Assembly: GCA_045631845.1 (NCBI GenBank)
Contig: JAZQVM010000021.1
Coordinates: forward strand, 1-27,350
Reading direction: 5' to 3'
Length of the DNA stretch: 27,350 bases
DNA from: CAKSHC01 sp045631845
GTDB taxonomy: Bacteria > Bacillota > Clostridia > Oscillospirales > UMGS1783
The notes under the pieces were generated by a model. The model ran no database searches. It was not told the DNA's origin and worked only from the letters and a program-made list of their open reading frames with translations. The stretch's first letter is position 1. Each line of letters begins with the position of its first letter. Positions 21,604 through 27,350 of the stretch are shown here, one piece after another. A program made the position numbers and the translations under genes.

Positions 21604-23394
21604 ATGACAATCACCAAAACCATTCAATATATCGGCGTGAACGATCATAAATTGGATCTGTTCGAAGGACAGTATATCGTACCCAACGGCATGGCCTATA
21701 ATTCCTACGCCATTCTCGACGATAAGATTGCCATCATGGATACCGTAGATGCCAACTTCACCCACGAATGGCTCGATAACATTCAGCACACGCTGGATGG
21801 CCGCACTCCTGACTATCTGATCATCCAGCACATGGAACCCGATCACTCGGCCAATATCGTCAATTTCCTAAAAGCCTACCCCAACACCACCATCGTGTCC
21901 TCGGCCAAGGCCTTTGCCATGATGAAGCAGTTTTTCGGCACCGAGTTTACCGAGAACCGTCTGGTCGTCGGCGAGGGCGATACGCTGGATCTGGGTCATC
22001 ATAAGCTCACCTTCGTCACCGCCCCTATGGTGCATTGGCCGGAGGTCATCGTCACCTACGATGCTACCGATAAGGTACTCTTCTCGGCCGATGGATTTGG
22101 CAAATTCGGCGCGCTGGATGTGGAGGAGGACTGGGCGTGTGAGGCCCGCCGCTACTATATCGGCATCGTCGGCAAGTACGGCGCTCAGGTGCAGGCTCTG
22201 CTGAAGAAGGCCGCCGGTCTGGACATTGAAATCATCTGCCCGCTGCACGGCCCCGTTCTTAAGGAGAACCTCGGCTATTATATCAATAAGTATCAGACGT
22301 GGTCGAGTTATCAGCCCGAGGATGAGGGCATTGTCATTGCCTATACTTCGGTCTACGGCAACACCAAAAAGGCCGTCTTAAAATTGGCCGAAAAACTCAA
22401 AGCCAACGGTTGCCCCAAGGTTGTGGTAAACGATTTGGCTCGGTGCGACATGGCCGAAGCGGTGGAAGACGCCTTCCGTTATAACAAATTGGTGCTGGCC
22501 ACCACCACCTACAATGCCGACATCTTCCCCTTCATGCGTTCTTTTCTCGAACATCTGACCGAGCGCAATTTCCAAAACCGCACCGTGGCCTTTATTGAGA
22601 ACGGCTCGTGGGCTCCCTTAGCCGCCAAGGTCATGAGTAGTATGCTGGAAAAGAGCAAAAATATCACCTATACCGACACCACTGTTCGTATTCTCTCGGC
22701 ACTCAACGAGGAGAGCGAGGCGCAGCTGGATGCACTGGCATGCGAACTGTGCAAGGACTACTTGGCTCAGCAGGATGCTACGGCCAATAAGAATGATCTA
22801 ACTGCATTGTTTAACATCGGTTACGGCCTGTATGTGGTCACTTCCAACGACGGCAAAAAGGATAACGGCCTGATCGTGAATACCGTCACGCAGGTCACCA
22901 GTACACCCAACCGCATCGCCGTCACCATCAATAAAGAAAACTATTCCCACCATGTCATCAAGCAGACGGGCAAGATGAATCTCAACTGTCTGTCAAGCGA
23001 CGCCCCCTTTAAGGTCTTTGAAGTGTTCGGCTTCCAGAGCGGACGCCATGTCGATAAGTTTGCCGACTGCACGCCGCTGAGAAGCGATAACGGGCTGGTC
23101 TTCCTGCCCCGCTATATCAACGCCTTCATGTCCTTGAAAGTAGAACAGTATGTAGACTTGGATACCCACGGCATGTTCATCTGCTCGATCACCGAGTCGA
23201 GAGTCCTGTCCGATCGGGAAACCATGTCCTACGCCTACTATCATGCCAACGTCAAGCCCAAGCCCGAAACCGAGGGCAAGAAAGGCTACGTCTGCAAGAT
23301 CTGCGGCTTTGTCCATGAGGGTGACAATCTTCCCGATGATTTTATCTGCCCGCTGTGCAAACACGGCGCAGTCGATTTTGAAGAAATCCAGTAA
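21604..23394 (+). CDS. Flavodiiron protein with fused flavin-reductase and rubredoxin domains
   Basis: This 596-residue soluble O2/NO reductase has a metallo-beta-lactamase-like diiron domain (1-240) with ligands H76-x-E78-x-D80-H81 (QHMEPDHSA), H144 (MVHWPE), D163 (SADGFG) and H215 (PLHGPV). A flavodoxin domain follows (about 243-390, YTSVYGNTKKAV). Then comes a flavin-reductase-like domain (about 398-550, IGYGLYVVTSNDGKKDNGLIVNTVTQVT), and last a rubredoxin domain (562-596, C564/C567 and C582/C585). Electrons probably enter at the reductase and rubredoxin modules and pass through FMN to the diiron site. This lets an anaerobe remove O2 or NO. The ATG at 21604 follows GAGGAGG. A separate rubredoxin follows 12 bases downstream. 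Confidence 0.95.
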   Translation: MTITKTIQYIGVNDHKLDLFEGQYIVPNGMAYNSYAILDDKIAIMDTVDANFTHEWLDNIQHTLDGRTPDYLIIQHMEPDHSANIVNFLKAYPNTTIVSSAKAFAMMKQFFGTEFTENRLVVGEGDTLDLGHHKLTFVTAPMVHWPEVIVTYDATDKVLFSADGFGKFGALDVEEDWACEARRYYIGIVGKYGAQVQALLKKAAGLDIEIICPLHGPVLKENLGYYINKYQTWSSYQPEDEGIVIAYTSVYGNTKKAVLKLAEKLKANGCPKVVVNDLARCDMAEAVEDAFRYNKLVLATTTYNADIFPFMRSFLEHLTERNFQNRTVAFIENGSWAPLAAKVMSSMLEKSKNITYTDTTVRILSALNEESEAQLDALACELCKDYLAQQDATANKNDLTALFNIGYGLYVVTSNDGKKDNGLIVNTVTQVTSTPNRIAVTINKENYSHHVIKQTGKMNLNCLSSDAPFKVFEVFGFQSGRHVDKFADCTPLRSDNGLVFLPRYINAFMSLKVEQYVDLDTHGMFICSITESRVLSDRETMSYAYYHANVKPKPETEGKKGYVCKICGFVHEGDNLPDDFICPLCKHGAVDFEEIQ

Positions 23395-23406
23395 AGGAGA
23401 AATATC

Positions 23407-23541
23407 ATGAAATACGTATGCGATGTTTGCGGTTACGAGTATAATGAGGCGGCCGAAGGCGTAGCCTTCACCGACCTGCCCGACAACTATGAGTGCCCCC
23501 TGTGCGGCGTCGGCAAAGACCAATTTTCCAAAACCGAATAA
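23407..23541 (+). CDS. Rubredoxin
   Basis: This 44-residue one-iron electron carrier is shorter than most rubredoxins (about 52). The iron-binding cysteines are C5-D-V-C8-G and C30-P-L-C33-G, with the conserved Y-E-Y and F-x-D-LPDNYECPLCG segments. An AAAGGAG ribosome binding site overlaps the end of the flavodiiron gene, 12 bases separate the two genes, and they are surely cotranscribed. It probably donates electrons to the flavodiiron protein or to a peroxide/superoxide reductase partner. The free copy duplicates the function of the rubredoxin domain fused to its neighbour. Confidence 0.95.
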   Translation: MKYVCDVCGYEYNEAAEGVAFTDLPDNYECPLCGVGKDQFSKTE

Positions 23542-23562
23542 ATTCTAATCCAAACCTCTTAA

Positions 23563-23606
23563 GCCCCCTCTGTCGAGGGGGCTGTCTTTTTGCTCCGCAA
23601 AAAGAC
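23563..23606. repeat. Double-hairpin intergenic repeat, MITE/REP-like
   Basis: Two adjacent perfect hairpins are seen: GCCCCCTC/GAGGGGGC (23563-23570 with 23575-23582, loop TGTC) and GTCTTTTTGC/GCAAAAAGAC (23584-23593 with 23597-23606, loop TCC), followed by TGGGGGAGAG. Elements of this C-rich/G-rich plus inner-stem design are scattered between genes in many Ruminococcaceae genomes, as I recall. Only one copy lies in this window. It also may end the flavodiiron-rubredoxin transcript. Confidence 0.55.
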
Positions 23607-23614
23607 TGGGGGAG

Positions 23615-23647
23615 AGAAAAAAGCAGCATGGACGCTCCATGCTGCTT
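23615..23647 (-). terminator. Terminator of the HTH regulator gene
   Basis: AAGCAGCATGGA (23621-23632) and TCCATGCTGCTT (23636-23647) form a 12-bp stem with a 3-base loop. Leftward it is followed by six U, and its arm includes the regulator's stop codon. Confidence 0.88.
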
Positions 23648-23858
23648 ACTTCTTTGTATATGGCTTAGGATCATTGGTCAACCCCAAAATATAATCGGTT
23701 GAGGTTTGAAAATATTCGGCTAATTTGATTAACGCCTCAATAGGAATCTGTCTTTGACCGTTCTCATATTGCGAGTAAGTATTCTGTTTTACGTGCAGAT
23801 ATTTTGCTATCTCAATCTGCTTAATATCACGATCTTCCCGTAAATCTTTCAATCGCAA
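23646..23858 (-). CDS. Cro/C1-type helix-turn-helix regulator
   Basis: This 70-residue DNA-binding protein is essentially one XRE domain: RLKDLREDRDIKQIEIAKYLHVKQNTYSQYENGQRQIPIEALIKLAEYFQTSTDYILGL. The recognition helix is around VKQNTYSQYENGQR and the fold ends in the family's typical STDYILGLT. No effector or dimerisation domain follows. The start is TTG at 23858 (no in-frame ATG), with GGGAG about 12 bases upstream, which suggests low expression. Divergent from it is an AT-rich lipoprotein gene; palindromes in between are probable operators for this protein. Whether it represses its neighbour or only itself is not known. Confidence 0.88.
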   Translation of the reverse strand: MRLKDLREDRDIKQIEIAKYLHVKQNTYSQYENGQRQIPIEALIKLAEYFQTSTDYILGLTNDPKPYTKK

Positions 23859-23873
23859 ACCTACTCACTCCCT

Positions 23874-23891
23874 TTGTAGAAAATTCTACAA
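23874..23891. promoter_or_regulatory. Palindromic operator candidate upstream of the regulator
   Basis: TTGTAGAA-AA-TTCTACAA is a perfect 8-bp inverted repeat centred 25 bases from the regulator's start codon, where an autorepressor site would be expected. The binding partner is inferred. Confidence 0.6.
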
Positions 23892-23901
23892 TATCGCGTA
23901 T

Positions 23902-23937
23902 TGAGATGTTGACATATATCTCATAATGTGATATTAT
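23902..23937 (+). promoter_or_regulatory. Strong promoter with overlapping inverted repeat, for the small lipoprotein gene
   Basis: TTGACA (23909-23914) is followed after exactly 17 bases by TATTAT (23932-23937). TGAGAT (23902-23907) and ATCTCA (23918-23923) flank the -35 box as a 6-bp inverted repeat with a 10-base spacer, so a bound repressor would block it. Confidence 0.7.
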
Positions 23938-23975
23938 GCAAATAAATTACCAATATTCCAACAGAAGGATTAATA

Positions 23976-24382
23976 ATGAGTAAAAAAATTTTTCATGCAT
24001 TATCCTTTTTTTGATGTTTTGCAGCTCATGTTCACCCCAACCAAGCAAGACCGTTCCCACCCAAAAATCTTATCAAATCGTATACAAATGGGAACTACAA
24101 TCAAATAATCATGTAGGAAACGACTGGACATATAGAGTCACGTATGCTGGAAATGAAATTTCCAGCGGAAGTTATATTACAGGTACAGAAGGCTCCTATA
24201 TTAAAATAAACGCAAAAATGATAGAAGATGATAGTAATTCTGATATCGGAAGCGGCACATTACGAATTCCTCTCACAAGCGGAGCCAGTAAATCCATAAC
24301 TATTACCGTTCGGGAAGGACACGGGCGATATGCCGGCAACACGGCAAAATGGAAATTCACTTGCACGATTAGAAAAACATAA
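23976..24382 (+). pseudogene. Small secreted lipoprotein gene, frameshifted at a T7 run
   Basis: ATG at 23976 has a good AAGGA ribosome binding site and begins a signal peptide (MSKKIFHALSFF). It hits TGA at 24012-24014 inside seven T (24006-24012). The +1 frame carries straight on from 24011 as LMFCSSCSPQPSK, a lipobox ending, and then a 100-residue mature domain to 24382. One extra T would restore a 135-residue lipoprotein. The mature part (WELQSNNHVGNDWTYRVTYAGNE, SYITGTEGSYIKI, ITVREGHGRYAGNTAKWKF) looks beta-rich and is not a family I recognise. The gene is much richer in A/T and in AAA, ATA and TTA codons than its surroundings, suggesting acquisition. Sequencing error, phase variation and decay are all possible. 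Confidence 0.7.
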
Positions 24383-24388
24383 CACAGA

Positions 24389-24420
24389 AAAAGCAGCAAG
24401 GAAAACTCCTTGCTGCTTTT
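24389..24420. terminator. Bidirectional terminator
   Basis: AAAAGCAGCAAGGA (24389-24402) pairs with TCCTTGCTGCTTTT (24407-24420) over 14 bp with loop AAAC. A-runs on the left and T-runs on the right suit both the small lipoprotein gene and the convergent lipoprotein at 24422. Confidence 0.88.
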
Positions 24421-24421
24421 C

Positions 24422-25153
24422 TTATTGCTGCGGCAAATTAATATAATCGGTAATCGGCACTGTCTGCCACTCGTAGTCGGTATCGGTCACATCGACATAG
24501 CGAGCTACCGCCTGATCGTATTCCTTTTCCTCAATATAGGTGCCGTTGTGCAGATAATAGCGAAACTCGGTTTCCCGCTCATACCAGTATGGTGACTCCT
24601 GCTTAATCTGCTCAACCTTTTGTTGATTGTCCGGATATTCGGGGTCTAAATACAAGGTAAAGCCTCGGTAGTTTTCCGTCGGCGTTACCTCCTTGCCGTC
24701 ATAGCCCAACACTTCCAGATAGGCTTCGGTGATATCGCCGCTGTTGCCGTAGGCGCCTTGGGCAATCAAACAATGACGGGCATCGATCACGTCATACTGC
24801 GGATAGATCTTTGCCCCGCCCATCGTACCGCCGCCATGGGACTGCTCATACAGTAGCCTCACCTTTTCGTCCTGTATGCCCAGCAATAAACTTTCCCGAT
24901 AATGGTAAGCCGATGACCCATCGAGTTGCACCAACATCTCATAGCGGCCGTCCTCATTTAGATCAAAGAGTACCGTCTGCATCTCGGTGCCGTCATCCAC
25001 CGTATACTCGCTGATCCCCTGCAATCCGCCCTCGGCGAAAAAATTTTCGTATATTTCGACATCCTTCTGTTTCTGATCCTTTTTGAGAGCACAACCGCCC
25101 AGTAACAAGAGAACGGCTATACTCAACACAAAGATTCGTTTCATAGACATCAT
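24422..25153 (-). CDS. Lipoprotein of unknown function
   Basis: This 243-residue exported protein has a short basic start, a hydrophobic helix and a clear lipobox (LLLGG-C21). No enzymatic motif is recognised in the mature part. It contains the calcium-loop-like segment VLFDLNEDGRYEMLVQLDG (about 68-86), of the VCBS/FG-GAP-like kind in which D-N-E-D-G-R-Y-E lines the loop, common in clostridial lipoproteins that report on a computed or measured value. The likely start is ATG 25153 (MMSMKR); ATG 25144 (MKRIF) is an alternative. It lies 5 bases after cinA and is probably cotranscribed with it; a functional link is not evident. Confidence 0.75.
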   Translation of the reverse strand: MMSMKRIFVLSIAVLLLLGGCALKKDQKQKDVEIYENFFAEGGLQGISEYTVDDGTEMQTVLFDLNEDGRYEMLVQLDGSSAYHYRESLLLGIQDEKVRLLYEQSHGGGTMGGAKIYPQYDVIDARHCLIAQGAYGNSGDITEAYLEVLGYDGKEVTPTENYRGFTLYLDPEYPDNQQKVEQIKQESPYWYERETEFRYYLHNGTYIEEKEYDQAVARYVDVTDTDYEWQTVPITDYINLPQQ

Positions 25154-25158
25154 ACTTT

Positions 25159-26394
25159 CTATTGTAAATATTTACGCACCAAATTCAGCGCACGGGCGGC
25201 GGCAAACTTGCGAATGATATTGCGGGTGCGCGTCTTGGAACCCAAGCGAAATTCCTCTACTCTCGTTCCCTTCTCACCCGCCACACCGACATACACTAAG
25301 CCCACCGGCTTTTCTTCCGTCCCGCCGTCAGGTCCCGCAATGCCGGTAATGCCAAGCCCGATATCCGCGCCCGACAATTTGCGTACACCCTCAGCCATAG
25401 CCTTGGCCACCTCGGGACAAACCGCACCCTTTTCCTCAATCAGATCGGCGGGTACGCCCAATAACTTGGTCTTAGCCTCATTGGCATAGGTTACCGTGCC
25501 AAACCCGAAGATTTCACTCGAACCGGCTAAATCGGTGAGAGATTTCGCAATCCACCCGCCGGTGCAACTCTCGGCCGTGGCAATGGTCATGCCCCGCTCC
25601 TTAAGCATCTTCGATACCTGCTCCTCAATACTCGTCACGTCAATGCCGTACACATAGTCCCCCATGCGGCGACAAACCTCGTCCACCACGGGAGAAAGGA
25701 TACGCTCGGCATCGGCCTCATCGTCAGCCGAAGCGGTAATGCGAATCTCGGTCTCCACATCCTTGGCGTAGGTGGCCACGGTAGGGTTTTGCCCATCCAG
25801 CAGATCAGACAGGGCATCGGCGCAGTCCGACTCCCCGATCTCCATCACCCGTACCCGACGGGAATAGAGTTCCTTGGCATCGCTCTTGGTCAGGTAGGGG
25901 CGCACCCCGCCCTCAAACATGGCCGTCATCTCCCTGGGCGGACCGGGGAGCATGATGAGCGTTTTATTATCCTTGGTAATGGCAAAGCCGGGCGCCGTAC
26001 CTTTGGTATTGTGCAATACGGTGCAACCCTCGGGCAGGTAGGCCTGCTTTTTCTGCGACTCGGTCATCTGCCGTCCCGACTGCGCCAGTATCTCAGCCAA
26101 ATGCTCGTAGGAGGGCTGATGCAGTTCCAGTTTTACACCAAGGGCGGCGCAGGCCGTTTCCTTGGTTAGATCGTCCTTGGTGGGGCCAAGCCCGCCGGTG
26201 GTGATCACGCAATCGGCATGGGCAAAGGCCGTTTCCAATGCCAGTTTAAGCCGCTCAGGATTATCCCCCACTACACTTTGGTAGTAGACATGCACCCCCA
26301 TACCCGCCAAGTTTTTAGCAATATAGGCGGCGTTGGTGTTCACCACATCACCGAGCAACAATTCGGTTCCTACACACAAAATTTCACAAGTCAT
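25159..26394 (-). CDS. cinA: CinA: molybdopterin-binding-like domain plus nicotinamide-mononucleotide amidohydrolase
   Basis: CinA deamidates NMN to nicotinic acid mononucleotide (pyridine nucleotide recycling), and the N-terminal domain has ADP-ribose pyrophosphatase-type activity in characterised members. It is historically competence/damage-inducible. The 411 residues carry the MoCF-like N-terminal domain (CEILCVGTELLLGDVVNTNAAYIA, TTGGLGPTKDDLTKE, LPGPPREM) and the C-terminal CinA_C/PncC domain (TIATAESCTGGWIAKSLTDLAGSS, GITGIAGPDGGTEEKPVGLVYVG). The ATG at 26394 has GAGGG five bases upstream. A TTG twelve bases further up is in frame but overlaps thiI and is less likely. Confidence 0.95.
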   Translation of the reverse strand: MTCEILCVGTELLLGDVVNTNAAYIAKNLAGMGVHVYYQSVVGDNPERLKLALETAFAHADCVITTGGLGPTKDDLTKETACAALGVKLELHQPSYEHLAEILAQSGRQMTESQKKQAYLPEGCTVLHNTKGTAPGFAITKDNKTLIMLPGPPREMTAMFEGGVRPYLTKSDAKELYSRRVRVMEIGESDCADALSDLLDGQNPTVATYAKDVETEIRITASADDEADAERILSPVVDEVCRRMGDYVYGIDVTSIEEQVSKMLKERGMTIATAESCTGGWIAKSLTDLAGSSEIFGFGTVTYANEAKTKLLGVPADLIEEKGAVCPEVAKAMAEGVRKLSGADIGLGITGIAGPDGGTEEKPVGLVYVGVAGEKGTRVEEFRLGSKTRTRNIIRKFAAARALNLVRKYLQ

Positions 26395-26402
26395 ACTATC
26401 CC

Positions 26403-27350
26403 TCAATACGCACTCGGCGTGATGATCTCTTCTTCAATCCCTGCCATGGCCCGTTCGATGAGTCCCTCCACATCCAGTTTATTCATCTGAGCACGCACGG
26501 CAAACTCCTTGGGTTTGGTGCGGGGATGGCGCGGAGTAAAGACGGTACAACAATCTTCATAGGGCAGGATCGAAGTTTCAAAGGTATCGATCTTATGAGC
26601 AATCTCAATAATCTCCACCTTATCCATACCGATCACGGGACGAAGCACCGCCATATCGGTAAAGGATTCGGTCACGCCGATGGCTTCCATCGTTTGGCTG
26701 GCCACCTGCCCTAAACTCTCGCCGGTAATCAGTGCACCGCATTTCTTATTTTTTGCCACTTTTTCCGAAATAATCATCATAAAGGCACGCATCACCAAAG
26801 TGAAATAATCTTCTTCACAATGATCCCGTATCGCCTCTTGAATTTCGGTAAAGGGCACCACCGTCAAATGGATATTGCCCGAATAGCGAGCTACCGTACG
26901 AAGCAAGGTTTTCACCTTATCCTTAGCACGCTCGGAGGTATAAGGATAGGAGAAGAAATGCACGCCCGACAGCGACACGCCCCGCTTGGCCATCATATAG
27001 CCGGCCACGGGACTGTCGATACCGCCCGAAATGAGAAGCATCGCCTTGCCGTTAGCACCAACGGGCAAGCCGCCGGCCCCCTTTTCAGAAGCCTCATGTA
27101 CGCAAGCCTTCCGGTCGCGCACCTCGGCCATAACAATAAGGTCGGGGTTATGCACGTCCACCTTTAGGTGAGGGAATTTCTCTAAGAGATAGCCGCCCAC
27201 CTCAGCCGAAATCTGGGGCGACCCTAAGGGGAAACGCTTATCGGCACGCTTGGCCTCCACCTTAAAGGTTCTAACTTCATTCAACCGATCGGCCAGAAAC
27301 TCGGCCGCCGTTTCCTTGATGGCCTCCATATCCTTTTCGCACAGGGCGCA
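26403..27350 (-). CDS. thiI: tRNA 4-thiouridine synthetase ThiI (5' part beyond the window)
   Basis: ThiI adenylates U8 of tRNA and inserts sulfur; it also serves in thiamine thiazole synthesis. The visible 315 residues include the end of the ferredoxin-like region, the THUMP domain (about FKVEAKRADKRFPLGS to EVRDRKACVHEA) and the PP-loop adenylation domain (MLLISGGIDSPVAGYMMAKRG). LITGESLGQVASQT and the RPVIGMDKVEIIEIA segment follow. There is no C-terminal rhodanese domain, as in other Firmicutes. The frame is open through the right edge, so the start lies outside. Its stop lies 8 bases before cinA, indicating one operon. Confidence 0.95.
   Translation of the reverse strand, partial: CALCEKDMEAIKETAAEFLADRLNEVRTFKVEAKRADKRFPLGSPQISAEVGGYLLEKFPHLKVDVHNPDLIVMAEVRDRKACVHEASEKGAGGLPVGANGKAMLLISGGIDSPVAGYMMAKRGVSLSGVHFFSYPYTSERAKDKVKTLLRTVARYSGNIHLTVVPFTEIQEAIRDHCEEDYFTLVMRAFMMIISEKVAKNKKCGALITGESLGQVASQTMEAIGVTESFTDMAVLRPVIGMDKVEIIEIAHKIDTFETSILPYEDCCTVFTPRHPRTKPKEFAVRAQMNKLDVEGLIERAMAGIEEEIITPSAY

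Noticed and set aside
1..27350. CRISPR arrays, tRNA or rRNA genes, integrases and attachment repeats
   Set aside because: No direct-repeat array, no cloverleaf-like or rRNA sequence, and no recombinase gene were found on reading both strands.

Overview
The window looks like chromosomal DNA from an anaerobic, spore-forming Firmicute of class Clostridia, most like the Ruminococcaceae/Oscillospiraceae type. The evidence is the canonical Firmicutes order rimP-nusA-ylxR-ylxQ-infB-rbfA-nrnA-truB-ribF-rpsO-pnp-M16 peptidase, a SpoIID gene, a SpoIIQ-like LytM gene, a flavodiiron protein with rubredoxins, and AGGAGG-type ribosome binding sites. No rRNA, tRNA, CRISPR array, insertion sequence or prophage was seen. 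No gene-free stretch exceeds 300 bases.

Layout. 1-54 is the 3' end of a plus-strand gene that ends at a bidirectional terminator. 92-3163 (minus) holds an HD phosphohydrolase, a D-Ala-D-Ala carboxypeptidase and an M16 peptidase. 3212-13554 (minus) is the translation/RNA-metabolism cluster. It appears to start at a promoter and leader hairpin upstream of rimP, with a second strong promoter and leader in front of rpsO. 13666-16844 (minus) holds a membrane-anchored TPR/chitobiase-like/leucine-rich-repeat protein and citrate synthase. Divergent from citrate synthase, on the plus strand, are spoIID and an AEC-family permease. 18913-20703 (minus) contains an ECF-type S component, a DUF4430 lipoprotein under a cobalamin riboswitch, and a ThyX-fold protein that has lost the ThyX signature. 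20808-23541 (plus) holds the SpoIIQ-like protein, a four-module flavodiiron protein and a free 44-residue rubredoxin.

23560-24420 is a small accessory interval. It has a structured, MITE-like intergenic repeat, a Cro/C1-type regulator read leftward from a TTG start, palindromic operator-like sites, a near-consensus promoter, and a rightward AT-rich small lipoprotein gene that is out of frame at a run of seven T. From 24422 to the right edge (minus) are a lipoprotein, cinA and the 3' part of thiI.

How the genes work together. The central cluster covers ribosome maturation (rimP, rbfA), initiation (infB), transcription elongation (nusA), tRNA modification (truB), flavin cofactor synthesis (ribF), nanoRNA/pAp turnover (nrnA) and RNA decay (pnp). 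The flavodiiron protein and rubredoxin form an oxygen/NO detoxification chain. The DUF4430 lipoprotein and S component, under a B12 riboswitch, look like a corrinoid capture and uptake pair. The most notable items are that riboswitch-controlled pair, the ThyX-like protein without RHRxxS, the frameshifted lipoprotein/regulator cassette, and a 14-bp perfect inverted repeat enclosing the ribosome binding site of the carboxypeptidase gene. All database-level statements here are from recalled family knowledge; nothing was searched.
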